From NCBI GenBank assembly GCA_934162325.1, contig CAKPIH010000006.1:1-40194 (forward strand): a DNA stretch of 40,194 bases, in the 5' to 3' direction. Below, piece by piece: positions 6,990 through 13,228 of the stretch (the stretch's first letter is position 1; each line of letters starts with the position of its first letter). The position numbers were made by a program, and so were the translations under genes. Below the pieces are notes generated by a model, which saw only the letters and a program-made list of their open reading frames with translations, was not told the DNA's origin and did not search any database. The DNA comes from an uncultured Bacilli bacterium (GTDB lineage Bacteria; Bacillota_I; Bacilli_A; RF39; UBA660).

Positions 6990-7018
6990 ATAATAACATA
7001 ATTTATCTATTTTGTCAA
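6990..7018 (-). promoter_or_regulatory. Promoter of the second antisense RNA
   Basis: TTGACA (7018-7013), exactly 17 bases and TATTAT (6995-6990), a near-perfect housekeeping promoter. The -35 overlaps the last codons of the CapA-like gene. Confidence 0.75.
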
Positions 7019-8266
7019 TTCAGTAATGGTACCATCACTACTTAATATAGCATTTATAGAATAAGTATTCATATTGTTTAATACTCTTTCTTTTTCAGTA
7101 TTATATAATAAACTTGTTTTATAATCTTCTTGTTTACATGGAATAAATTTATAGGTTAAATTACCAGAATTATTTAAGGTTACTGATAATATACCAGTAT
7201 CTTTGGTTTCTCTATTAAAGATAAAGTCTCCTAGATTGTAGGCTATTAATTTATTTTTATAAAATTCCATACCTTGAAGTAAATGGGCATGACTACCTAC
7301 GATTAGATCTGCTCCCTCATCTATATATTCTTTACCTGTTTCTTTAATTATATCTTCTAGTTCATGAGAGTCTTCTTTACCCCAATGTATTAGTAATACT
7401 ACATAATCACTTTTTTCTTTTTCTTCTTTTATTGTTTCTTTAAGAAGTGTATTATCATAACATCTAAAGACACCAGGTGTTGTTTCAGTAGCACCAGGAG
7501 TTATGATGTTTTTTTCTGCTCTTGTTGAAGATATAAATGATATTTTATAGCCACCTACTATATAAGAGAAACTTTTTTTAGCTTCAGAAATATTAGATCC
7601 TGCTCCAACAAAGGGTATATCGTATTCTTTTAGATATTTTAAGGTATCATTAAAAGCCTCTATTCCATAATCATAGATATGATTATTAGCAAGACTAACT
7701 AAATTTACACCCATTTCTTTATAGATATTTAATCTTTTGGGGTCTGCTCTAAAGGTATAGGTTTTGTTAAGAGGTGTACCTCTAGTACTTATAGTAAATT
7801 CATTATTAGCTACCATTATATCTGAACTGGTCATGATATCTACTACTTCTTTAGATAGAATTCCATATACTCCTTCGTTTCTTGAATCATAATATGGCAT
7901 GATATCAAAATTATCTGCTAGTGAGATGTCTCCAACAAAACTTAGGGTTATATCACCTTTCTTATCTATTATTTTGGTATTATCTAAATTATTATTTGAT
8001 AAATCTTTTAATACTTTTAGTGAATTACCTGTTAAATCATGCCACACGTTATAACTATAAGTGTTATCTTTATAACTAGTATTTATATTTTCTAAAGTAT
8101 TTATTCCATAGTTATTATAAATATAATTTAAAAAGTCATAATCATAATTATTATCATAAGAGATAATATTATTTATTATTTCTTCTTTAGTACTTACACT
8201 TTCTTTATTAGGAGTACATCCTACACATAACAATATTATTAATATTACTTCCACTAACTTCTTCAT
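7007..8266 (-). CDS. CapA/PgsA-family metallophosphatase lipoprotein
   Basis: The first 17 residues form a lipoprotein signal ending LLCVGC, so the protein is probably anchored outside the membrane. The catalytic domain starts at about residue 105 and shows the CapA (PGA_cap) metallophosphatase motifs: SFVGDISL (GD 112-113), ANNEF (154-156), SLANNHIYDYG (NNH 194-196), LIHWGKE (H294) and GSHAH (324-328). Relatives take part in poly-gamma-glutamate or capsule export, but no capBC genes lie nearby, so the substrate is unknown. No good ribosome-binding site precedes the ATG. The 3' end carries the -35 box of the antisense RNA promoter. It follows rplT by 44 bases and may be transcribed by read-through. 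Confidence 0.85.
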   Translation of the reverse strand: MKKLVEVILIILLCVGCTPNKESVSTKEEIINNIISYDNNYDYDFLNYIYNNYGINTLENINTSYKDNTYSYNVWHDLTGNSLKVLKDLSNNNLDNTKIIDKKGDITLSFVGDISLADNFDIMPYYDSRNEGVYGILSKEVVDIMTSSDIMVANNEFTISTRGTPLNKTYTFRADPKRLNIYKEMGVNLVSLANNHIYDYGIEAFNDTLKYLKEYDIPFVGAGSNISEAKKSFSYIVGGYKISFISSTRAEKNIITPGATETTPGVFRCYDNTLLKETIKEEKEKSDYVVLLIHWGKEDSHELEDIIKETGKEYIDEGADLIVGSHAHLLQGMEFYKNKLIAYNLGDFIFNRETKDTGILSVTLNNSGNLTYKFIPCKQEDYKTSLLYNTEKERVLNNMNTYSINAILSSDGTITELTK

Positions 8267-8310
8267 AATTTTAATATATCATAGAAGTGATAAAAAGAAA
8301 AGAAGAAAAA

Positions 8311-8862
8311 TTATTTTTCCTCTTTTTTAGTTGTAGTTTTTTTAGTAGTTGTAGATTTTGTACTAGTACTCTTTTTAGCAGTAGTTTTAGTTTCTGCTTT
8401 TTTAGCAGGTCCTTTCTTTTCTGCTGCTTTAGTAGTAGTTTTCTTTTCTGCTGGTTTCTTTTCTTCTTTAGCTTCTGCTTTTACTTCTTTTGGTGTATAT
8501 TTTTTACCATTTAAAGCATCTTTAGCTATTGTAACTAAATCTGAAAATGCTTTAGGATTATCAATAGCAAGTTCACTTAACATTTTTCTATTAACTGTTA
8601 CTCCTGCTTTATTTAATCCATCAATAAATCTTGAATAAGAGATTTCGTTTTCTCTACATCCAGCATTGATTCTTGTAATCCATAATTTTCTAAAGTTTCT
8701 CTTGTTTTGTTTTCTATCTCTAAAAGCATATACTCCTGAATGCATTACTTGTTCATGAGCAGTCTTATATAATCTATGTTTACTACCAAAATAACCTTTT
8801 GCTTGTTTTAATACTTTTTTTCTTCTAGCACGTGCAACAGTGCCACCTTTAACTCTTGTCAT
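8311..8862 (-). CDS. rplT: 50S ribosomal protein L20 with a long Lys/Thr/Ala tail
   Basis: Residues 1-118 are a standard L20 (MTRVKGGTVARARRKK, GYFGSKHRLYKTA, RDRKQNKRNFRKLWI, NRKMLSELA), an early-assembling 23S rRNA-binding protein that in Bacillus also represses its own operon. L20 is normally about 118 residues. Here it continues for roughly 65 more residues made almost only of Lys, Thr, Ala, Glu and Ser (KKTTTK, KSTSTKS, KKTTTKKEEK). The tail is in frame with no break and would be disordered and strongly basic, probably reaching from the ribosome surface. The gene ends the infC-rpmI-rplT operon, 10 bases after rpmI. Confidence 0.95.
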   Translation of the reverse strand: MTRVKGGTVARARRKKVLKQAKGYFGSKHRLYKTAHEQVMHSGVYAFRDRKQNKRNFRKLWITRINAGCRENEISYSRFIDGLNKAGVTVNRKMLSELAIDNPKAFSDLVTIAKDALNGKKYTPKEVKAEAKEEKKPAEKKTTTKAAEKKGPAKKAETKTTAKKSTSTKSTTTKKTTTKKEEK

Positions 8863-8872
8863 ATTATCCCTC

Positions 8873-9076
8873 CTATATTAAATCTTTAATTCTCTTTAAA
8901 TCTGATTTGTTTAAACTAGTTCCTTGTTTCTTACTAGATGCTCTAGCAGCACTATTTTTACCAGTATTATGTAAAACGCCTTGTCTTGATTTACTAATTG
9001 ATCCACTTTGTCTTACATTTAAAACTTTCTTTAATCCTTTATGTGTTTTCATTTTATTTTTCTTAAGTTTTGTCAT
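8873..9076 (-). CDS. rpmI: 50S ribosomal protein L35
   Basis: A 67-residue basic protein beginning MTKLKKNKMKTHKGLKK, with the family pattern of K(M)KTHKG near the start and SGSISKSRQG, HNTG, SSKKQ later. L35 is a small 23S rRNA-binding protein of the large subunit. Its position between infC and rplT is the conserved bacterial order. Short spacings on both sides (12 and 10 bases) indicate one mRNA. TAGAAGGAGG precedes the ATG. Confidence 0.93.
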   Translation of the reverse strand: MTKLKKNKMKTHKGLKKVLNVRQSGSISKSRQGVLHNTGKNSAARASSKKQGTSLNKSDLKRIKDLI

Positions 9077-9088
9077 AATATCCTCCTT

Positions 9089-9610
9089 CTATTTCTTAGG
9101 TGTAAGTTGCATAAACATTGTTCTACCTTCAATTCTAGGTTTTAGTTCTATTTCTGCAACATCACTTACTTCATTATAAAATCTATCTAATACTTCTTTT
9201 GCAAGTTCTGGATGGGCAATTTGTCTTCCTTTGAACCTAATACTTGCTTTTACTTTATTGCCTTTTTCAAATGCTTTTTTTGCATTATTTACTCTAGTAT
9301 TGAAATCATGAATATCAATATTTACTGATAATCTGAATTCTTTTGTTTCTACCATTGCTTCTCTTTGTTTCTTTTGTGCTTCTTTGGTTTTCTTTTTCTT
9401 TTCATACTTGAATTTGTTATAGTCCATTATTTTACATACTGGCATATTACCACTGTCACTCATAAGTACTAAATCAAATCCAGCATATCCTGCTAGAGTA
9501 AGAGCATCTTGTTTACTCTTTACACCAAGTTGTTCTCCGTTTGGTCCAATTACCATCATTTCCTTACATCTAATTTGTTCATTGATAGGATTATCCTTTA
9601 AAGTAGCTAT
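9089..9610 (-). CDS. infC: Translation initiation factor IF-3, ATA start codon
   Basis: IF-3 binds the 30S subunit, prevents early 50S joining and rejects poor start codons. The sequence NPINEQIRCKEMMVIGPNGEQLG, the KYEKKKKTKEAQKKQR linker and the C-terminal RVNNAKKAFEKGNKVKASIRFKGRQIAHPELA are typical. An ATG exists 42 bases upstream, but it would add an unrelated 14-residue stretch with no Shine-Dalgarno sequence. A strong GGAGG lies eight bases before an ATA codon that gives the normal N-terminus (I-A-T-L-K-D-N). I therefore chose the ATA at 9610-9608. infC uses non-standard AUU/AUA-type starts in many bacteria, so that IF-3 represses its own translation. First gene of infC-rpmI-rplT. Confidence 0.93.
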   Translation of the reverse strand: MATLKDNPINEQIRCKEMMVIGPNGEQLGVKSKQDALTLAGYAGFDLVLMSDSGNMPVCKIMDYNKFKYEKKKKTKEAQKKQREAMVETKEFRLSVNIDIHDFNTRVNNAKKAFEKGNKVKASIRFKGRQIAHPELAKEVLDRFYNEVSDVAEIELKPRIEGRTMFMQLTPKK

Positions 9611-9758
9611 AGCTAACACCTCCAAAAAAATGAATACTAAAGAAGTATCCATTTATCCATTAAAAAGACTAATTATATATTGTATTATAAAGTATGCAGC
9701 CTTTTACCTATTACTATGTGTAATCAGGTGAGATAAATATAATCTTCTTTCCGTTTCG
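9611..9758 (-). promoter_or_regulatory. infC leader RNA, possible L20/attenuator leader
   Basis: About 150 bases separate the promoter from the infC start. In minus-strand reading it contains a hairpin ACCTgATTAC/GTAATAGGT. It also contains a longer, terminator-like pairing AAAAGGCT with AGTCTTTT ending near 9662 in TTTT. In Bacillus the same operon has an L20-binding leader that attenuates transcription, so this leader may do the same. The match is by position and general structure only. Confidence 0.5.
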
Positions 9759-9764
9759 TTATTA

Positions 9765-9793
9765 ATTATATTACATAATATTATGAATGTCAA
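9765..9793 (-). promoter_or_regulatory. Promoter of infC-rpmI-rplT
   Basis: TTGACA (9793-9788), 17 bases and TATAAT (9770-9765), a perfect consensus housekeeping promoter on the minus strand, as expected for a translation operon. Confidence 0.85.
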
Positions 9794-9881
9794 CTAAAAA
9801 GTACTAAAAATTGCTTATTTAGTGGGTATTTTTGACTTATTATTGATTTTTTTTAATTATTTAATAACTAAATATTTTTTT

Positions 9882-9929
9882 CTAATGACCATGGGCATTA
9901 GAAAACACTGGAGTGACTACAGGCACGAA
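9882..9929 (+). repeat. Paired-hairpin element B
   Basis: Hairpin one is CTAATG/CATTAG with an A-G mismatch (9888/9895) around CCATGG. Hairpin two has GTG/CAC with an A-G mismatch (9916/9923) around CTACAG, flanked by GGA (9910-9912) and GAA (9927-9929) as in element A; its outer stem is weak. It lies between the cotE terminator and the infC promoter. Confidence 0.65.
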
Positions 9930-9935
9930 GGGCAT

Positions 9936-9961
9936 AAAAAAAGAAGATTACTTTTCTTCTT
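9936..9961 (-). terminator. cotE terminator
   Basis: AAGAAGA (9941-9947) pairs with TCTTCTT (9955-9961). On the minus strand it runs into seven T residues. The cotE stop codon lies in the loop. Confidence 0.7.
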
Positions 9962-10487
9962 TAATATAGTTAGGATCAATATTTTCTTCTATTTCTTTTT
10001 CTGTTTCTTCAGTTACTTCTTCTGGTATATCATCCCATGGTTCTTCATCTTCTTCGATGGCTATTTTTACTTTGGTATCTCCGACTATCTCTATTCCTAA
10101 TTCTTTTTCTATATCGATGTTGATACTACTTCCATCTTCTTTAGCAGATATACAACTAGGTCCTTTTAAACATCTTACTATTATATCTTTCTTTGATGTA
10201 TCAGTAGTTTCTTTTTGGGAAACTGTTACTAATTCTTTATATGGTATATTCTTTGTTATTACTGATGTCTTGGTATTGTTATCATATGAATACCATAAGT
10301 TTACATCGTAAGAACCATTTATGACTATTTTACCTGCCTCATCACTACCTGAAAATTTATGATTGATTACCCAACAACCTAAAACAGTATCGACTGGAGA
10401 ATCTGTATTTACTTTATAAGTATTTTTATAATACTTCTTTCCTTTACCTACTACTGCTTTAGTTACAATTTCTTTATATGCTGACAA
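9948..10487 (-). CDS. cotE: Outer spore coat protein CotE
   Basis: CotE is the organiser of the outer spore coat in Bacilli, made in the mother cell. The family signature is clear: an N-terminal YKEIVTKAVVGKGKK, LGCWVINHKF, a central YDVNLWYSYDNNTKT, and an acidic C-terminus (EEDEEPWDDIPEE, NPNYIKEE-like end). The length of 179 matches the B. subtilis protein (about 180). The start is TTG at 10487-10485, because GAGGGGTGA sits eight bases before it and no in-frame ATG is near. A terminator follows directly. In B. subtilis cotE lies beside miaB-ymcA; here it is several kilobases away. Confidence 0.92.
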   Translation of the reverse strand: MSAYKEIVTKAVVGKGKKYYKNTYKVNTDSPVDTVLGCWVINHKFSGSDEAGKIVINGSYDVNLWYSYDNNTKTSVITKNIPYKELVTVSQKETTDTSKKDIIVRCLKGPSCISAKEDGSSINIDIEKELGIEIVGDTKVKIAIEEDEEPWDDIPEEVTEETEKEIEENIDPNYIKEEK

Positions 10488-10529
10488 AAGATATCACCCC
10501 TCACCATAATTTATGTTAGAGATAAGAAA

Positions 10530-10552
10530 AAAGTACCATTTTTTGATACTTT
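10530..10552 (-). terminator. Terminator after the DUF421 gene
   Basis: AAAGTACC (10530-10537) pairs with GATACTTT (10545-10552), one G-U pair, followed on the minus strand by TTTCTTATC. It lies between the DUF421 gene and cotE. Confidence 0.65.
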
Positions 10553-10553
10553 A

Positions 10554-11192
10554 TTATTTTAATAAATCGTCATTTTTTATGATAAAGATATTTTTATCTT
10601 TGTAGAAGGCAAAGAAGACATCTTCGATATTTATATCTTTTTTATCTAGAAAGTTATAGACCCACTTTTTATCTTTCTTTAGGTGTTTTAGGGTATCTTC
10701 TTGGATATCACCATCTAGTATTATTGGAAGCGGTAATGGTGAGGTTTCTTTTTTATATGGGAATACGGATAATGTACCGCTGCTTTCTAGGACGGCGTAT
10801 TCTACTTCTTCTATACTACGATAGCCTTTATCTCTTAGTTGTACTAGTAAATCGTCTAGGTTATATCTTTGTCTTAGCATTTCGTTATAGTTTATTTTTC
10901 CATTCTTTATAATAAGAGAGGGATTACCATCTAGGAAGATTCTAAATTTTGGTTTTTTTAGGCTTATATAAGCTAATATACACTGCATTAATACTAATAT
11001 TACTATTGGTATTAAGGAATATAAGATACTTTCTTTATAGTTTTCAATACTTATTACTGTTAGTTCTGCAATAAGTAATGATACTATTAAATCTGTTATA
11101 CTTAGTTGTCCTACTTCTCTTTTACCCATTATACGATATATTACAAATATAAATAGATAGAAGAATATTGTTCTTAGTACTACTGTTGTCAT
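10554..11192 (-). CDS. DUF421 (YetF/YrbG-like) membrane protein
   Basis: The N-terminal 80 residues form three membrane segments with the family motif RIMGKREVGQLSITDLIVSLLIAELTV. A cytoplasmic domain follows with KPKFRIFLDGNPSLIIKNGKI, the conserved LRQRYNLDDLLVQLRDKG and EVEYAVLESSGTLSVFPYKK. Several DUF421 proteins of B. subtilis are spore-membrane proteins, which fits the adjacent cotE, but their biochemical role is not settled. The start chosen is the ATG at 11192-11190, which has GGTGAT six bases upstream; an in-frame ATG four codons earlier lacks an RBS. The gene is divergent from the TIGR04086-like gene, with about 70 bases between them. Confidence 0.85.
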   Translation of the reverse strand: MTTVVLRTIFFYLFIFVIYRIMGKREVGQLSITDLIVSLLIAELTVISIENYKESILYSLIPIVILVLMQCILAYISLKKPKFRIFLDGNPSLIIKNGKINYNEMLRQRYNLDDLLVQLRDKGYRSIEEVEYAVLESSGTLSVFPYKKETSPLPLPIILDGDIQEDTLKHLKKDKKWVYNFLDKKDINIEDVFFAFYKDKNIFIIKNDDLLK

Positions 11193-11265
11193 AATTATCA
11201 CCATTATAATTATGTACTAATGTATATTTTTTTATACAATTTCATAATATTTAGTGGTGATATTT

Positions 11266-11619
11266 ATGATTATGAATTATTTAAAAAGTTTATTATGGTG
11301 TTTTGGTATATTAATTATTAGTTCTATTATTATTACTATTTTTAATTATTTTAATGTTATTAATGGGATTGTTCTTAAGATTATATTTTTAATTATCCCT
11401 ATTATTGGTATATTTATTGGTAGTTATAGACTTGGTAAGTTATCTAATGAGAAGGGTTATATTGAAGGTATTAAGTATGGGCTTATATGGGTTATTTTAT
11501 TTGTTATTATTTGTTTGATATGTAAGGTATTTAATTGGACTTCGATTATTTATTATTTTATTTTGTTATTTATTTCTATACTTGGTAGTATTCTTGGTAT
11601 TAATAAGAAAAAGAAATAA
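11266..11619 (+). CDS. TIGR04086-like four-helix membrane protein
   Basis: A 117-residue, very hydrophobic protein with four membrane segments arranged as two pairs around a short polar loop (YRLGKLSNEKGYIEGIKYG). That loop has the G-x-x-x-G-x-x-G pattern of the TIGR04086 family, found in many spore-forming Firmicutes. It ends in a basic KKKK tail. The start is the ATG at 11266, placed after GGTGAT; an upstream in-frame GTG would leave no RBS. Function is unknown. It converges with the CmpB-like gene on a shared hairpin. Confidence 0.65.
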   Translation: MIMNYLKSLLWCFGILIISSIIITIFNYFNVINGIVLKIIFLIIPIIGIFIGSYRLGKLSNEKGYIEGIKYGLIWVILFVIICLICKVFNWTSIIYYFILLFISILGSILGINKKKK

Positions 11620-11645
11620 TCTCTATACTAGAAGGTATAGGGATT
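11618..11645 (-). terminator. Hairpin between two converging membrane-protein genes
   Basis: AATCTCTATAC (11618-11628) pairs with GTATAGGGATT (11635-11645), one G-U pair. The minus-strand side continues into ATTTCTTTTTC, so it best serves the CmpB-like gene, whose TAG lies in the hairpin. Confidence 0.6.
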
Positions 11646-12161
11646 ACGATATAAATTACTAACTATGATATCTATTATAAATATACTTATTATTATATAA
11701 GTATATTTATAATACTTTTTATTATAATATTTATCTATTAATGGTAATAATAAATAGTTTAGTATTAGAGAACCTACTGCAAAGGTAAGGACACTTCTTA
11801 GACATACTAGGCCATTTATATTTAGAAATAGTCCTGTATAGTCCCATAATCTTTGATTAAAGATATTTACACTTATATAGCCTACTATATATTCTAATAA
11901 TCCTGTTATTATTATACTTAATATGAATAATAAAATGGGATTCTTTTTTAATGGTTTTAACATACTTAGAAATACTGCTCCTACTCCATAGATGGGAAGC
12001 CATGGTCCATATAATATTCCCCAATTATTTAATACTCCTAATGTTATATAATAAAATATTACTTCATATATGTATCCTGTTAAGGCTCCTAGTATAAATA
12101 TTACAAAGTAATATAATAATTTATCTAATAATGTTTTCTTTTTATTCTTTTTCTTACTCAT
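11628..12161 (-). CDS. CmpB-like (putative ABC-transporter type IV) membrane protein
   Basis: A 177-residue protein with about five membrane helices after a lysine-rich start. Family landmarks of PF06541 are present: GALTGYIYEVIFYY, NNWGILYGPWLPIYGVGAVF, LLEYIVGY, and the segment RLWDYTGLFLNINGLVCLRS. The family is annotated as a putative ABC-transporter permease, but no ATPase gene lies nearby and the substrate is not known. The -10 box TATACT (12189-12184) lies upstream, and the single-hairpin element F lies beyond it. The stop codon is inside the terminator hairpin. Confidence 0.75.
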   Translation of the reverse strand: MSKKKNKKKTLLDKLLYYFVIFILGALTGYIYEVIFYYITLGVLNNWGILYGPWLPIYGVGAVFLSMLKPLKKNPILLFILSIIITGLLEYIVGYISVNIFNQRLWDYTGLFLNINGLVCLRSVLTFAVGSLILNYLLLPLIDKYYNKKYYKYTYIIISIFIIDIIVSNLYRNPYTF

Positions 12162-12227
12162 TTTACTACCTACCTACTATCTAAGTATAACATAGTTTTA
12201 ATATTATTACTAGTATTTTATTTAGTT

Positions 12228-12255
12228 GTTCTTATAGCCTATGGTCTATAAGAAC
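12228..12255 (-). repeat. Single-hairpin element F
   Basis: In minus-strand reading GTTCTTATAG pairs with CTATAAGAAC (10 bp), broken by one A-G mismatch (12245/12238) below a CCATAG tip. It is the same design as elements A-E but with one hairpin. It lies upstream of the promoter of the CmpB-like gene, at the left edge of the dinD repeat island. Confidence 0.65.
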
Positions 12256-12325
12256 TGCATCAATATGCTATATTATATTTGGTGTGTAGACTTTCTAACT
12301 ATTAGTTTATTTAGTACTATTTAAT

Positions 12326-12407
12326 ACGATTTTGGGGTAAACTCCAAAATCGTATGAACCCTTGATTTTACTGACTTCGTGCGATTTTGTTAACCTCAAC
12401 AAAATCG
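12326..12407 (+). repeat. dinD-island palindrome unit R1
   Basis: Inverted repeat one (12326-12353) is ACGATTTTGGGG and its near-mirror around TAAA. A spacer TGAACCCTTGATTTTACTG follows. Inverted repeat two (12382-12407) is CGATTTTGTT and its mirror. The stretch 12162-12675 has no gene; it holds element F and units R1-R3. Confidence 0.85.
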
Positions 12408-12496
12408 TGTATTTAATAATCAAAAATAGGCTTTTTAAATTACTATAAAGTTATTTTTCATATGTATTAACTTGTTTATTTTTTTATGAATATTCT

Positions 12497-12579
12497 ACGA
12501 TTTTGGGGTAAACTCCAAAATCGTGTGAACCCTTGATTTTACTGGTTTCGTACGATTTTGCCCGCGTCAACAAAATCGT
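12497..12579 (+). repeat. dinD-island palindrome unit R2
   Basis: Inverted repeat one is at 12497-12524, identical to that of R1. Inverted repeat two (12552-12579) is ACGATTTTG/CAAAATCGT with a CCCGCGTCAA centre. The spacer between them is nearly identical to that of R1. Confidence 0.85.
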
Positions 12580-12624
12580 GTATTTAAACCTATTTTAATT
12601 TGTTCTTTTAATATTATATGTTCT

Positions 12625-12652
12625 ACTATTTTGGTGTAAGCACCAAAATAGT
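12625..12652 (+). repeat. dinD-island palindrome R3 (half unit)
   Basis: A 28-base inverted repeat, ACTATTTTGGTG and its mirror around TAAG. This is the second sequence class of the first inverted repeat. Only GTGAAGTC of the spacer follows, and the second inverted repeat is missing. It lies just beyond the stop of the coiled-coil gene. Confidence 0.8.
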
Positions 12653-12675
12653 GTGAAGTCTTATTTTTATTACAT

Positions 12676-12876
12676 CTATACTGTTTTATCAATAATATCA
12701 TTCATACTATTTTCTATATCGTTTATAGTATATCTTTCAGAAATATTACTCATTTCCGTTTCTGCTTCTTGTAATCTTTCTAAAATTAATTCGTTAGATG
12801 TATTAATCTTTTTCTCATAATATTCTAATTTTTTTTCATTATCTTCTATTCTAATATTTAAATTTGTCAATTTCAT
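12676..12876 (-). CDS. 66-aa coiled-coil protein in the repeat island
   Basis: The ATG at 12876-12874 is preceded by AAAGGA and begins MKLTNLNIRIEDNEKK. The frame is open further upstream to 13014, but that extension reads through palindrome R4 (translated as FGVNTKIVK) and lacks an RBS, so I set the start here. The protein is charged and helical with heptad-like spacing of Leu and Ile (KKLEYYEKKI, LILERLQEAETEM), so it probably forms a short coiled coil. It is flanked by R4 upstream and R3 downstream. No family is recognised. Confidence 0.5.
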   Translation of the reverse strand: MKLTNLNIRIEDNEKKLEYYEKKINTSNELILERLQEAETEMSNISERYTINDIENSMNDIIDKTV

Positions 12877-12937
12877 TTTATCTATCCTTTCAAATATAGT
12901 CACAGACTCAATGTGCCTTTTAAGTAATATTATTTTT

Positions 12938-13020
12938 ACTATTTTGGTGTTTACACCGAAATAGTGTGAAGTATTGATTTTACTAGCTTCGTGCGATTTT
13001 GCCCGTGTCAACAAAATCGT
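12938..13020 (+). repeat. dinD-island palindrome unit R4
   Basis: Inverted repeat one (12938-12965) is of the ACTATTTTGGTGT class with one mismatch. Inverted repeat two is GCGATTTTG (12993-13001) with CAAAATCGT (13012-13020). The stretch 12877-13228 has no gene and holds R4, R5 and the second copy of the direct duplication. Confidence 0.85.
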
Positions 13021-13111
13021 GTATTTAATAGCTCGAAAATGGTCTTTTTCAAATTATTACAAAGCTATTTTTCATATATATATTAACTTGTTTATTTTTT
13101 ATGAATATTCT

Positions 13112-13195
13112 ACGATTTTGGGGTAAACTCCAAAATCGTGTTAACCCTTAATTTTACTGACTTCATGCGATTTTGTTAACGTCAACAAAATCGCA
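13112..13195 (+). repeat. dinD-island palindrome unit R5
   Basis: Inverted repeat one (13112-13139) is identical to that of R1 and R2. Inverted repeat two (13166-13195) is TGCGATTTTGTT with a perfect mirror around AACGTC. It ends about 30 bases from the dinD stop. Confidence 0.85.
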
Positions 13196-13228
13196 CATTT
13201 CAACTAAGGAAAAAACAATAAACTTTTA

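Larger units (their letters stand above)
12360..13195 (+). repeat. Direct duplication of about 220 bases inside the island
   Basis: The stretch 12360-12580 (tail of R1, linker, R2) is repeated in the same orientation at 12970-13195 (tail of R4, linker, R5). The linkers share landmarks such as TATTAACTTGTTTATTTTT followed by ATGAATATTCTACG. The small coiled-coil gene lies between the two copies. Confidence 0.8.

Noticed and set aside
8287..8514. Plus-strand ORF rich in Phe, Ser and Cys
   Set aside because: It is the reverse complement of the Lys/Thr/Ala tail of L20; low-complexity composition explains the open frame.
9611..9652. ATG start for infC at 9652
   Set aside because: No ribosome-binding site precedes it and the 14 added residues do not belong to IF-3; the ATA start has an ideal GGAGG.
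12877..13014. 46-codon upstream extension of the small coiled-coil gene
   Set aside because: The extension reads through palindrome R4 and lacks an RBS, while the inner ATG at 12876 has AAAGGA at proper spacing.
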